Below are positions 19,001 through 27,379 of a DNA stretch of 64,000 nt, piece after piece; the stretch's first letter is position 1, and every line of letters starts with the position of its first letter. This DNA is from Rhodococcus sp. 14-1411-2a (GTDB taxonomy: Bacteria > Actinomycetota > Actinomycetes > Mycobacteriales > Mycobacteriaceae): assembly GCF_002259485.1 (NCBI RefSeq), contig NZ_NPGA01000020.1, positions 806,001 through 870,000 of the forward strand. The letters run 5' to 3'. The notes beneath the pieces are model-generated. The model saw nothing but the letters and a program-made list of their open reading frames with translations, ran no database searches and had not been told where the DNA came from. Position numbers and translations under genes: made by a program.

Positions 19001-22000
19001 TGCTCGGTCACCTGCCTTCCCGTCTCGTGTGCCGGGCAGCTGGACTTGACCGGGCAGTGCCTGCAGCCGTCGTTGATCCGCGCCTCGAACGTGGGTCCCT
19101 GCGTCGCCGATGCGGCCTGATGCACGGTGTCTCGCCACTCCTCGAGTTTCTCCGGTGTCGGCACTTGCTGGACACGCTGCGTCGCCCCGTCCTTGTTGTG
19201 GGGCTTGGCCACGAAGACCAGCCGCGCTCCGCCGGGCTCGCCCGCAGGCTCGCCCTCGATGGCACCGGCTGCCGCGGCGACCTGGTAGGTGGCCAGCTGA
19301 TGATGGCCCTGGGCGTCCTCCTTGGACATCACGGTCTTGGCCGTCTTGACGTCGATGATCACCGGCCGACCGTCCGGATCGTGCTCGAGTCGGTCGATGC
19401 GGCCGCGCAACGCCACCGCCGGCTCGTCCTCCGACCGAGCGTCGAGGATGCCGTCGACGCGCACTTCGACTCCGGCCTCGGTGAGCTCGCCTCGACTGCC
19501 CTGCAACCAGGTCTCGAAGGTCTCGAGCATCGCCCCGGTTCGGTCGAGTTCGTGCCGTGAGAACCATTGCGATCCGAGATCTACTGCATCCCAAGCTGTT
19601 TCGAGCGCCCGCCGGAGTTGCTCCGGCGGTATCCGGCCGGCCACCGCCTGGACGAGAGTGTGTACGAGCGTGCCGGTGACCGCATGGGTGTTGGTGCCGT
19701 CGTTGCCGCCGTGACGTTCGAGCATCCACCGCAGCGGGCAGGTGGTGAGTTGTTCCACCGTCGACGGCGACAGCGGCACAGGACCGTCGCCGAGCTGCCA
19801 CAGCGGCGCGTCGGTGCTGGGCCCTGCCACTCCGAACCACTCGTCGGGATGCGCGCCTCGGACGCCGGCGTCGGCGAGAGTGGCCAGATGCCGGACCGCT
19901 CGGGCACGCTTGTCCGGATCCTGTTCGGCGACAATCGGATCGCACACCACACTGCGGAGTTCGGCCACCAGCATGGGGAGCGCCAACACTCGGTGCGCGG
20001 TCTCCGGCACGGGGGTCCCGGGTGCGAGATCCGACTCGCCTCCGCCGTCGACGCCGCGTAGTTCGTCCACGAATCGCGATCGGACCAGATCCGCATCTCC
20101 GGTACTGGAATCGACGGCTGTCACGAGCAAGGTCGATCGAGCGCGACTGCACGCCACCAGAAACAGCGTGCGCTCCTCGGCCAGCAACGGTGCCGACTTC
20201 GACAGTCGCCCGTCGAGCGCCGCTGCTGCATCGACCTTCCCGGATACGAGGTCGACCAGGGTGTCGGTGCCCAGCAGGCTGCCGCGTGACCGCAGCCCCG
20301 GCCACAGGCCTTCCTGTACCCCGGCGACCGCGACGAGCTCCCATTCCCGACCCGCGGCGGAATGCGCGCTCAGCAGCGTCACCGCGTCGGCCCGAACCGT
20401 GGGTCGGTGTGAGTTCAGGGTAGGAATCTCTTGCTGCGCAATGTAATCGAGGAATCCACCGATCTGAGCCCGCGGCAACCTGTCGACGTATGCTGCCGCC
20501 GCGTCGAACAGCGCCACCACCGCATCCAGGTCGCGGTCGGCCTGGGCACCGGCCGAGCCACCCCAGGCGGACGCGGTGGACCAACGCCGCTCGAGCCCCG
20601 ATGCCTGCCACGCCGCCCACAACACGTCCTCGACCCCGCGGCCGGTGCGGGCGAGCGCCCGTGCCTTCCGAACGACACCGAGGGCTCGACGCAACGGGGC
20701 GGACTCCACGTCGGAGAGTCCGCCGATCCACCCGGCGCTCCCCCGAGTGTCGTCGGTGAGTACGACTCTGAGCAGCTCGGCGGAGTCGCGCTCGCCGCCC
20801 GATGCGAGTTCGAGCCTGCGCACGCCCCGGCGCAATCGCCGCAGACCCACCGGATCGGCCCCGCCGATCGGCCCGGAGAGCAGCGCGAGGGCATCTTCAC
20901 CGTCGAAGCTCGGGTCGGAGATGGCACGCAGTACCAGCAGGAGACCCACGGCCCCGTGCTGGCGATGCAGCGGTAGCTCCGAGGTCGGGGTGATCATCGG
21001 CACCCCTGCGCCGTGCAGCGCCCGACGCAACGGTGCGAGGGTGCGCGGCACGGACCGCACCACGATCGCCATCTCGGACCACGGCATGCCGTCGATCAGG
21101 TGGGCACGACGCATGGCGTCGGCGATGATCGCCGCCTCCTTGGCAGGCGAGGACACGACGTGCACGCGCGCTGCCGGTTCACCGAAGCGTGCGGTGCCCA
21201 CCGGTTCGGGACAGCGGTGCCGACCGAGCCCGGGCAACCGTCCGGCGATGATGTCGGTCAGCTCTGCGACCTCGGGAACGGACCGGTGATTGCGAGTGAG
21301 CATCACGCGACGCGGCGAATCCACCTCGACCAGGTCGGCCACGAAAGAGGGGTCGGCACCGCGGAAGGTGAACACGGCTTGATCGGGATCCCCGGCGACG
21401 ACGGTGGATTCGGTGTCGGTTCCGATCAGCCGAACCAGCTGTGCCGCTTGCGGATCGAGGTGCTGCGCGTCGTCGACGACGAGGTGCCGGATACGGGCGC
21501 GTTCGCTGCGCAGCAATTCCGGATCGGTGGCGAACGCCATGAGCGCGGCACCGATCAGCTCGGCGGCGTCCAGACCCGGTGCCGTGGCTCCGGCCGCTTC
21601 CACTCCGACGGCACCGCGCAACAACATGGCCTGCTCGTATCCGGCAGCGAACCTCCCGACGGCAACCCACTCGGGTCTGCCGTGTTTGCGACCCAGTTTG
21701 ACGAGGTCTTCCGGTCCGACCCCGCGTTCGGCGGACCTGAGCATCATGTCTCGCACCGCAGTGACGAATCCCGCGGTGCCCAGTGCCGGACGCAGCCGCT
21801 CCGGCCAGTTTCCTGCTCCGTCCTCGAGATCGCCGCGCAGCATCTCACGCACCACGGCGTCCTGCTCGGCACCGGTCAGCAGTCGCGGTGGCGGATTGCC
21901 GTACAGCGAGGCCTGCAGCCGCAGCACCGCGAAGGCGTAGGAATGCACCGTGCGTACCAACGGTTCACGGGTAGCCCGCAGTGCGTGATCGCCGCTGAAG

Positions 22001-22314
22001 AGACCCGAGGTGATGACCTCGCGGACGGCGGTTGCCGCCCGTTTGGACTGGGTGAGCACCAGCACCGACTCCGGATCACCGGTGACGATGCGCGAGACGG
22101 CGTAGTCGGCCACGAGCGATGTCTTGCCCGTGCCGGGACCACCCAGGATCTGCCACGGATTCCATCGCGGTGCACCTGTCGCGGCCTCTGCTGCCGAGTC
22201 GGGCGTCGAGGACAGCAGCCGCGCTGCCGAGCCGGTCCACTCACGTGCCGAGCGAGCCACCTTGGGCGCACGCACGAGTGTGACCGTCGCGCCGTGTCTG
22301 CCGTCCGAGCTCAT
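18997..22314 (-). CDS. adnA: AdnA subunit of the AdnAB helicase-nuclease
   Basis: A protein of about 1105 residues with a UvrD/Rep-like motor (Walker A GGPGTGKT near residue 60; VVDDAQHLD; A-G-D-P-D-Q-A-V-F-T-F) and a C-terminal nuclease (G-T-L-V-H-T-L-V-Q, G-R-I-D-R-L...IIDVKTAK, H-Q-L-A-T-Y). One cysteine before the nuclease (TTCPLRWM) and a C-R-H-C-P-V-K-S-S-C cluster at the end have the spacing of an AddB-type iron-sulfur clasp. I chose the ATG at 22314 (M-S-S-D-G-R-H); GTG starts a little downstream are possible. It is the first gene of the adnA-adnB pair. Confidence 0.92.
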   Translation of the reverse strand: MSSDGRHGATVTLVRAPKVARSAREWTGSAARLLSSTPDSAAEAATGAPRWNPWQILGGPGTGKTSLVADYAVSRIVTGDPESVLVLTQSKRAATAVREVITSGLFSGDHALRATREPLVRTVHSYAFAVLRLQASLYGNPPPRLLTGAEQDAVVREMLRGDLEDGAGNWPERLRPALGTAGFVTAVRDMMLRSAERGVGPEDLVKLGRKHGRPEWVAVGRFAAGYEQAMLLRGAVGVEAAGATAPGLDAAELIGAALMAFATDPELLRSERARIRHLVVDDAQHLDPQAAQLVRLIGTDTESTVVAGDPDQAVFTFRGADPSFVADLVEVDSPRRVMLTRNHRSVPEVAELTDIIAGRLPGLGRHRCPEPVGTARFGEPAARVHVVSSPAKEAAIIADAMRRAHLIDGMPWSEMAIVVRSVPRTLAPLRRALHGAGVPMITPTSELPLHRQHGAVGLLLVLRAISDPSFDGEDALALLSGPIGGADPVGLRRLRRGVRRLELASGGERDSAELLRVVLTDDTRGSAGWIGGLSDVESAPLRRALGVVRKARALARTGRGVEDVLWAAWQASGLERRWSTASAWGGSAGAQADRDLDAVVALFDAAAAYVDRLPRAQIGGFLDYIAQQEIPTLNSHRPTVRADAVTLLSAHSAAGREWELVAVAGVQEGLWPGLRSRGSLLGTDTLVDLVSGKVDAAAALDGRLSKSAPLLAEERTLFLVACSRARSTLLVTAVDSSTGDADLVRSRFVDELRGVDGGGESDLAPGTPVPETAHRVLALPMLVAELRSVVCDPIVAEQDPDKRARAVRHLATLADAGVRGAHPDEWFGVAGPSTDAPLWQLGDGPVPLSPSTVEQLTTCPLRWMLERHGGNDGTNTHAVTGTLVHTLVQAVAGRIPPEQLRRALETAWDAVDLGSQWFSRHELDRTGAMLETFETWLQGSRGELTEAGVEVRVDGILDARSEDEPAVALRGRIDRLEHDPDGRPVIIDVKTAKTVMSKEDAQGHHQLATYQVAAAAGAIEGEPAGEPGGARLVFVAKPHNKDGATQRVQQVPTPEKLEEWRDTVHQAASATQGPTFEARINDGCRHCPVKSSCPAHETGRQVTEQ

Positions 22315-22377
22315 GACACAGATGCAATCACGAGCCACCGACACATCGGCCGCCGCCCGGACCGACCGCCGGCCCGG

Positions 22378-23022
22378 TCAGTCGAGCAGGCCGTCCCGCA
22401 GCGCACGCAGAACTGCGCTCGTTCTGTCGTTCGCACCGAGTTTGAGAATGGCCGACGACATGTGGTTCTTGACGGTTCCCTCGGCCAGATGCAGTGCGTC
22501 GGCTATCGATCTGTTGGTGTATCCGCTTGCGACGAGCCGTAGGACGTCGATCTCGCGGGCGGTGAGTGTGTCGGCGACTCCGACGTCGCTCGGGCCGTGC
22601 TTCCCGGCCCGGAGAGCGTCCAGCAGTCTCTCGGTGATGGCGGGTTGCGCCAAGGTGCGCCCGGCCGCGAGTTCACGTACGGCACCGCCGAGCCGCTCGA
22701 AGGTCACATCCTTGAGCAGGTATCCCTTCGCGCCCGCACGCAGCGCCCCGAGCACCAACTCGTCGTCGTCGAACGTCGTCAGAACCAAGACCGGAACCCG
22801 GATTCCTCTGTCCTGCAAGGCCCGAAGCGTCCACAGTCCGTCGAACCGCGGCATGCGTAGGTCGAGCAACACCACATCGGGAGGATCGAGTTCGATCGAC
22901 GCGACCGCAGCGGCACCGTCGTCGGCTTCCCCGGTCACCTCGATGTCGGGGTCCAGTTCGAGCAGGCTGCGGATACCCTGCCGAACCAGAGTGTGGTCGT
23001 CGACGATCAAGACCGTGATCAC
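22378..23022 (-). CDS. NarL/LuxR-family response regulator
   Basis: A 214-residue response regulator. The receiver domain (1-120) has the acidic pocket DD at 9-10 (I-V-D-D-H-T-L-V-R), the phospho-acceptor aspartate in LLDLRMP, and the conserved K in Y-L-L-K-D. A LuxR-type helix-turn-helix follows (L-T-A-R-E-I-D-V-L-R-L-V-A-S-G-Y-T-N, about 150-200). Its GTG start overlaps the stop of the upstream kinase gene as GTGA, so the two are coupled. It likely regulates the divergent ABC exporter operon; the signal is unknown. Confidence 0.9.
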   Translation of the reverse strand: MITVLIVDDHTLVRQGIRSLLELDPDIEVTGEADDGAAAVASIELDPPDVVLLDLRMPRFDGLWTLRALQDRGIRVPVLVLTTFDDDELVLGALRAGAKGYLLKDVTFERLGGAVRELAAGRTLAQPAITERLLDALRAGKHGPSDVGVADTLTAREIDVLRLVASGYTNRSIADALHLAEGTVKNHMSSAILKLGANDRTSAVLRALRDGLLD

Positions 23023-24140
23023 GGTGCGGGCACCGTCGCCTGGACCACGAACCCGCGATCGACCGAAAACGTGACCGTACCGCCCAGTCCTTCGATGCGC
23101 TCTCGGATTCCTTGCAGCCCGTGCCCCGGCTCGAACTCGGCCGACGCCCGGCCGTCGTCGCGCACCGAGACCGACAGCGCACCGGTCGGATCCGCGCGTA
23201 CCTCGATCCACATCTCATCGGCATTCGCGTGACGAATGGTGTTGGTGATCATCTCCTGTACGCAGCGGACCACCGCCACCGCGCGAGCCTCGTCGACCCT
23301 GATCTCGGGGTCGACCGTCAGATGCACGACCGGTTCGGGTAGCCGGGCAACCAGTCGATCGAGCGACTCCCCCAGCACCGGAGTTCTGGCGCGGACCTCG
23401 CCGACGGTCGATCGCACGTCCCCGAGCAGGTCACGTGCGATGGATTGCGCCCTGACGACATGCTCGCGCGCAGGCTCGGGTACCCGGTGGGACGCCACCT
23501 CGAGCTCGAGACTCAGTGCGGTGAGCTGGTGACCGAGCACGTCGTGCAACTCTCGCGCGATGCGCAATCGCTCGTCGGCACGGGAGGAATCGTCCAACAA
23601 CGCACTGGCGGTGCGTAGTTCGGCGTGTGCGACCGCAAGTTCCCGGCGCAACCGAGCCTGTCGCAGCTGCGCGGTCACCGACAACGCACTGGCCACCTGC
23701 AGCGCTCCGTAGATCGACGTGATCAGTGCGATCTCCGAGATCCGTCCACCCCGGATCGCAACCGACACCCCCACACAGCAGGTGTAGACCGCAACGATGA
23801 CCGCCACCGAGGACCCGGTCACCCGATACACGGCGAACGTCGAGGTGAAGACCAGCAGGATGGGCAACCAGCTTGCCGTCGGGGCGGTCAGCACCAGAAT
23901 CGGTGCCAGCACCACCTGCACGCCGAAGCATGCGCGCACGAGACGATCCGGCAACCGGTCTTCCCACCACATGCCCGTGGTCTGGGCAACCAAGAAGGCC
24001 GCGAACAGCGAGGCCCAGACCCACAGCGGAACCGAGAGACCGTCGGCGATCGACCGATCGAAGACGACGAGAGCGCCCATCGCGACCGCGAGTGCGGACA
24101 CGAACGCACCGGCCAGAACGTCGGGTCCGAGGCGTCTCAT
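23019..24140 (-). CDS. NarL-type sensor histidine kinase (HisKA_3)
   Basis: A 373-residue kinase with about five N-terminal membrane helices (1-150), a coiled linker, the dimerisation/phosphorylation helix R-E-L-H-D-V-L-G-H-Q-L-T-A-L (phospho-histidine in ELHDVLGH), and a short C-terminal ATPase domain (I-T-N-T-I-R-H-A-N, V-R-D-D-G-R, H-G-L-Q-G-I-R-E-R). The sensor part is almost entirely membrane-embedded, as in kinases that sense envelope stress or cell-wall antibiotics. The open frame extends to 24305, but M-R-R-L at 24140 begins directly before the first helix. It is divergent from an ABC transporter operon 136 bases away. Confidence 0.88.
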   Translation of the reverse strand: MRRLGPDVLAGAFVSALAVAMGALVVFDRSIADGLSVPLWVWASLFAAFLVAQTTGMWWEDRLPDRLVRACFGVQVVLAPILVLTAPTASWLPILLVFTSTFAVYRVTGSSVAVIVAVYTCCVGVSVAIRGGRISEIALITSIYGALQVASALSVTAQLRQARLRRELAVAHAELRTASALLDDSSRADERLRIARELHDVLGHQLTALSLELEVASHRVPEPAREHVVRAQSIARDLLGDVRSTVGEVRARTPVLGESLDRLVARLPEPVVHLTVDPEIRVDEARAVAVVRCVQEMITNTIRHANADEMWIEVRADPTGALSVSVRDDGRASAEFEPGHGLQGIRERIEGLGGTVTFSVDRGFVVQATVPAP

Positions 24141-24192
24141 TCTGTCGACCCTATCGCCCGGTCCGCCCGCGCACCCCTGCCGAAAGTCACGA

Positions 24193-24205
24193 TCACCTTC
24201 GGTGA
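24193..24205. promoter_or_regulatory. Inverted repeat between the two-component and ABC operons
   Basis: TCACC-TTC-GGTGA is a perfect 5-3-5 inverted repeat flanked by GA and CG (GATCACCTTCGGTGACGATC) in the 136-base region between the divergent operons. It is placed to bind the response regulator and control both, but no binding motif for this regulator is known. Confidence 0.35.
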
Positions 24206-24276
24206 CGATCGGCACCTGTGCGCAGGCCACGGCGGATCTAGCGTCGAGATCGATACGATCGAGAAGGGAAAATCGG

Positions 24277-25008
24277 ATGGCAGCGATCGACGTTCGAGAC
24301 ATCACCCAGCGTTATCGAGAGCGCATCGCCGTGGCAGGCGTCAGCCTCACGGTCGCCGAAGGCAAGACGCACGGCCTGCTCGGGCGCAACGGCGCCGGTA
24401 AGACGACCCTGGTCGAAACCATTGCGGGCCTTCGTAAGCCGAGCTCCGGTGCCGTGCGAGTTCTGGGACTCGACCCCTTCACCGACCGCAATCGAGTACG
24501 CGCGGTTCTGGGAGTACAGCTGCAGTCCAACGACCTTCACACCGCGCTCACCGTTGCCGAACTGGTCGATCTGTTCGCCTCCTTCTACCGTCGACCTGCC
24601 GATCGAGACGCGCTCGTTCGTGCGGTGGGCCTGCACGAGCACCGCCGGGTGCGCTACGAGCGGCTGTCCGGAGGCCAGCAGCAACGGTTGTCGGTGGTGC
24701 TCGCCCTGATCGGTTCCCCTCGGGTCGTCATACTCGACGAGCTCACCACCGGACTCGACCCGGACGCACGACGCACCGTGTGGCGACTGATCGAGGACCT
24801 CCGCGCAGACGGTGTCACCATCTTGCTGATCAGCCATCACATGGACGAGGTACACCGCCTGTGCGATCGCGTCACCGTCCTCGATCGAGGCTCCGTCGTG
24901 GCCACCGGCACACCGGATTCTCTGATCACCGACGCCGGCCTGCGAGGCGACCACCGGGCCACCCTCGAAGACGCTTTCCTGACGCTGACGGAACGGAGTT
25001 CGGCATGA
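24277..25008 (+). CDS. ABC transporter ATP-binding protein
   Basis: A 243-residue ABC ATPase with Walker A GRNGAGKTT (about 36-44), Q-loop L-Q-S-N, signature L-S-G-G-Q-Q-Q-R-L, Walker B V-V-I-L-D-E-L, the D-loop and the H-loop histidine in ISHHMDEV. It resembles the CcmA/DrrA class that drives ABC-2 exporters. The frame is open further upstream, but the ATG at 24277 follows GAGAAGGGAA and starts at the normal strand (M-A-A-I-D-V-R-D-I). It overlaps the permease gene by four bases (ATGA). Its substrate may be a cell-wall-active compound or lipid, suggested only by the neighbouring two-component system. Confidence 0.92.
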   Translation: MAAIDVRDITQRYRERIAVAGVSLTVAEGKTHGLLGRNGAGKTTLVETIAGLRKPSSGAVRVLGLDPFTDRNRVRAVLGVQLQSNDLHTALTVAELVDLFASFYRRPADRDALVRAVGLHEHRRVRYERLSGGQQQRLSVVLALIGSPRVVILDELTTGLDPDARRTVWRLIEDLRADGVTILLISHHMDEVHRLCDRVTVLDRGSVVATGTPDSLITDAGLRGDHRATLEDAFLTLTERSSA

Positions 25009-25781
25009 CCGCACACGAGATCCACGCTGCACCTCGTCCGGGCCTGCGCGCCACCGGCGCACTCGTCGGGGCCGAAATGCGCATGGTCACCCGGGACACG
25101 GCAGGCCTGATCGTTCCCATCGCCCTCCCGGTTCTCGTACTGGTGATGAACGGCTCCGGTACCTCGGCGGAGATCGTCGGGCCTGGCGCGATCACGGCAT
25201 TCGATCGGTTCGTACTGCCGCTGGCCCTGACCATGATCATCGCCGTCATCGGAATCGTGAACATGCCGAGCTTTCTTGCGCTCTATCGCAAGTCCGGCGT
25301 GCTGAAGCGACTGTCGACGACACCGATCGGACCGACGCAGGTGCTGGCTGCGCAAGTGATCACCAGCGCCGTCCAAGCCACACTCGGAATCGGTATCGCT
25401 CTGTCCACTGCTGCCCTGCTCTTCGGAATCACTGCGCCGCACAATCCGATCCTGGTCGCGGCCGTTCTGGTACTCGGTGCCGCGGCGATGTACTCGCTGG
25501 GGATCGTGGTGGCCGCCGTCGCGCCGACAGCGAACTCGGCCGTCGCGATCGGCCTGACCCTGTTCCTGGTTCTCGGTGCCACCGGCGGACTGTTCGGACC
25601 GGTCGCGGATCTACCGGGTCCTGTTGCGGCCGTCGGTGAGGTACTGCCCTTCGGTGCCACCGTCACCGCGCTGGGATCTGCCTGGGCCGGAACGCCTGTC
25701 GACATCGGCGGACCCATCGGACTCGTGGTCGCGGTGATCGCCGGAACCGCCTGCGCGATCCGGTTGTTTCGCTGGTCCTAG
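25005..25781 (+). CDS. ABC-2 type transporter permease
   Basis: A 258-residue permease with six hydrophobic segments and the usual ABC-2 exporter layout: a first helix near 37-52, an extracytoplasmic loop, then five further helices. It starts within the stop of the ATPase gene (ATGA overlap), so the two subunits are made together. With the ATPase it forms an exporter; the substrate is unknown. It ends just before the alpha/beta-hydrolase gene, which may be cotranscribed. Confidence 0.88.
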   Translation: MTAHEIHAAPRPGLRATGALVGAEMRMVTRDTAGLIVPIALPVLVLVMNGSGTSAEIVGPGAITAFDRFVLPLALTMIIAVIGIVNMPSFLALYRKSGVLKRLSTTPIGPTQVLAAQVITSAVQATLGIGIALSTAALLFGITAPHNPILVAAVLVLGAAAMYSLGIVVAAVAPTANSAVAIGLTLFLVLGATGGLFGPVADLPGPVAAVGEVLPFGATVTALGSAWAGTPVDIGGPIGLVVAVIAGTACAIRLFRWS

Positions 25782-25795
25782 CGCGATACGGCATA

Positions 25796-26581
25796 GTGGT
25801 CGACGTGACCGAGTTGAATCTGCACACGTTCGGACCCGCAGACGGTCCTGAAATCCTCGCCGTTCACGGTGTGACCGGCCACGGTGCCCGGTGGTGGGAC
25901 CTCGCCGAGAACCACCTTCCCGAGGCCAGGATTCTGGCACCCGACCTCATCGGTCACGGGCATTCCCCGTCCACACCGCCCTGGGACATCGACGCACAGG
26001 TCACTGCGCTCAAAGCCGTGCTCGACGCCTATGCGCGTGGACCGGTCGTGGTCCTCGGCCACTCGTACGGTGGCGCGTTGGCCGTACATCTCGCACAGAG
26101 GTTCCCCGAAGCTGTGCGGGCGCTGATTCTGCTCGATCCCGCGATCGCTCTGCCGCCGGAGGAGCTACTCGAGGTGGCCGAGGCGACCGCGAAATCCCCC
26201 GACTACACCGACGTCGACGAGGCGCGCTCGGAGAAGATCCACGGGGCGTGGGCGGACGTGCCCACCGAATTGCTCGACCGTGAGGTCGCCGATCACCTGA
26301 TCCCCGCCGACGACGGAAAGGTCGCGTGGCGAATGTCGATTCCGGCCATCGTCGCGACGTGGGGCGAGCTCGCACGTCCGATCGTGGTCCCCGCCGAGAG
26401 TGTCCCGACCATCGTGGTGCGGGCCATGCGCGTCGAACCCCCCTATGTCACAGAGGAATTCCTCTCGGCGCTGCGAGACAAGCTCGGTGACAACCTACGA
26501 ACGGTCGAACTGGACTGCGATCACATGGTCGGCCAGGCCAAGCCGGTCGAGGTCGCCGAACTGGTGCGATCCCTGCTGTAG
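25796..26581 (+). CDS. Alpha/beta hydrolase (LipV-like)
   Basis: A 261-residue alpha/beta hydrolase. The oxyanion region is HGVTGHG (about 25-31), the nucleophile elbow is G-H-S-Y-G-G (about 88-93), and the acid and histidine lie in the last third with the histidine in DCDHMVG. There is no signal peptide, so it is cytoplasmic. Substrate is unknown; the family includes esterases and lipases. The start is GTG 25796 or GTG 25805; no good ribosome site separates them. The stop is directly followed by the ATG of the next gene (TAGATG). The recalled M. tuberculosis counterpart is Rv3203 (lipV). Confidence 0.82.
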   Translation: MVDVTELNLHTFGPADGPEILAVHGVTGHGARWWDLAENHLPEARILAPDLIGHGHSPSTPPWDIDAQVTALKAVLDAYARGPVVVLGHSYGGALAVHLAQRFPEAVRALILLDPAIALPPEELLEVAEATAKSPDYTDVDEARSEKIHGAWADVPTELLDREVADHLIPADDGKVAWRMSIPAIVATWGELARPIVVPAESVPTIVVRAMRVEPPYVTEEFLSALRDKLGDNLRTVELDCDHMVGQAKPVEVAELVRSLL

Positions 26582-26923
26582 ATGGCCCCGATCACCGAAG
26601 CCCAGGTCGAGAAAGTTCGCGCGTTGGTCGCGTCGATCCCCCCTGGATTCGTGGCCACCTACGGAGACATCGCGGCCGCCGCCGACCTGTCGAGTCCTCG
26701 CATCGTCGGATGGATCATGCGCACCGATTCCGCCGACCTGCCCTGGCATCGAGTCCTCGGCGCGAGTGGAAGGCCCGCCCCGCACCTGGCCTCGAGACAG
26801 CTGGAGACTCTGCGCAGCGAAGGCGTCCCGAACCACGACGGGCGCGTCCCACTGAGCTCGATTCGATTCGACTTCGGGGCGCTCCCACCGCCTCCGCCGC
26901 CGACCACTAATCTCGGAGAATGA
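26582..26923 (+). CDS. Alkyltransferase-like protein (MGMT fold, no active cysteine)
   Basis: A 113-residue protein with the C-terminal DNA-binding fold of O6-alkylguanine-DNA methyltransferase: T-Y-G-D-I-A near 26-31 and the P-W-H-R-V-L motif at about 60-65. In active methyltransferases this is P-C-H-R; here the alkyl-acceptor cysteine is Trp, as in alkyltransferase-like (ATL) proteins, which bind O6-alkylguanine, flip it and hand it to nucleotide excision repair. It has no repair chemistry of its own. A proline run (P-P-P-P-P-P) forms the C-terminus. It starts on the base after the LipV stop and overlaps the next gene by ATGA. Confidence 0.88.
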   Translation: MAPITEAQVEKVRALVASIPPGFVATYGDIAAAADLSSPRIVGWIMRTDSADLPWHRVLGASGRPAPHLASRQLETLRSEGVPNHDGRVPLSSIRFDFGALPPPPPPTTNLGE

Positions 26924-27366
26924 GCATCAGGGACGCACTCGAGCAGTTCGATCCACGCCCCACGGCGAAGTTCGCGCTGTCGAAGGCGAGCAGCTTCGTC
27001 GCCTCTGCCGGTCTCGTCGTCGACGAGGTCTCGGGCACCAGGGTGGCCGGGCACATCGAGTTGACGGATGAGCACTTCACGCCCTGGGGGGTCGTCCACG
27101 GCGGCGTCTACACCACTGCCGTCGAGAGCGCAGCGAGCATCGGTGCCAGTGAGGCGGTCAAGGATCGCGGTGAATTCGCAGTCGGCGTACACAACGGCAC
27201 CGACTTTCTCCGCGCCAGCAAGGGCGGCCGCGTCGATGTTGTCGCAGAACCGTTGCAGCAGGGCCGTGTTCAACAACTGTGGCTGGTCACGATCACCGCC
27301 TCCGACAGCGGAAAAGTCATAGCACGCGGGCAGGTTCGCCTGCAGAACGTGCCGCTGCCGACATGA
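26920..27366 (+). CDS. PaaI-type hotdog-fold thioesterase
   Basis: A 148-residue single hotdog domain. The central-helix region has W-G-V-V-H-G-G-V-Y-T-T-A-V-E-S, the HGG motif that positions the thioester carbonyl in PaaI/YbgC-type enzymes, and a D-F-L-R-A-S strand follows. It likely hydrolyses an acyl-CoA thioester in the cytoplasm; substrate is unknown. It overlaps the preceding ATL gene by four bases (ATGA) and is followed 13 bases later by the molybdenum cofactor gene, so it is probably in one transcript with both. Confidence 0.85.
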   Translation: MSIRDALEQFDPRPTAKFALSKASSFVASAGLVVDEVSGTRVAGHIELTDEHFTPWGVVHGGVYTTAVESAASIGASEAVKDRGEFAVGVHNGTDFLRASKGGRVDVVAEPLQQGRVQQLWLVTITASDSGKVIARGQVRLQNVPLPT

Positions 27367-27379
27367 CAGAGCTCGCAAC

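Noticed and set aside
15584-20731. Apparent 1715-residue protein
   Set aside because: The first third lies over adnA in another frame; the real start is the GTG at 19000 overlapping the adnA stop.
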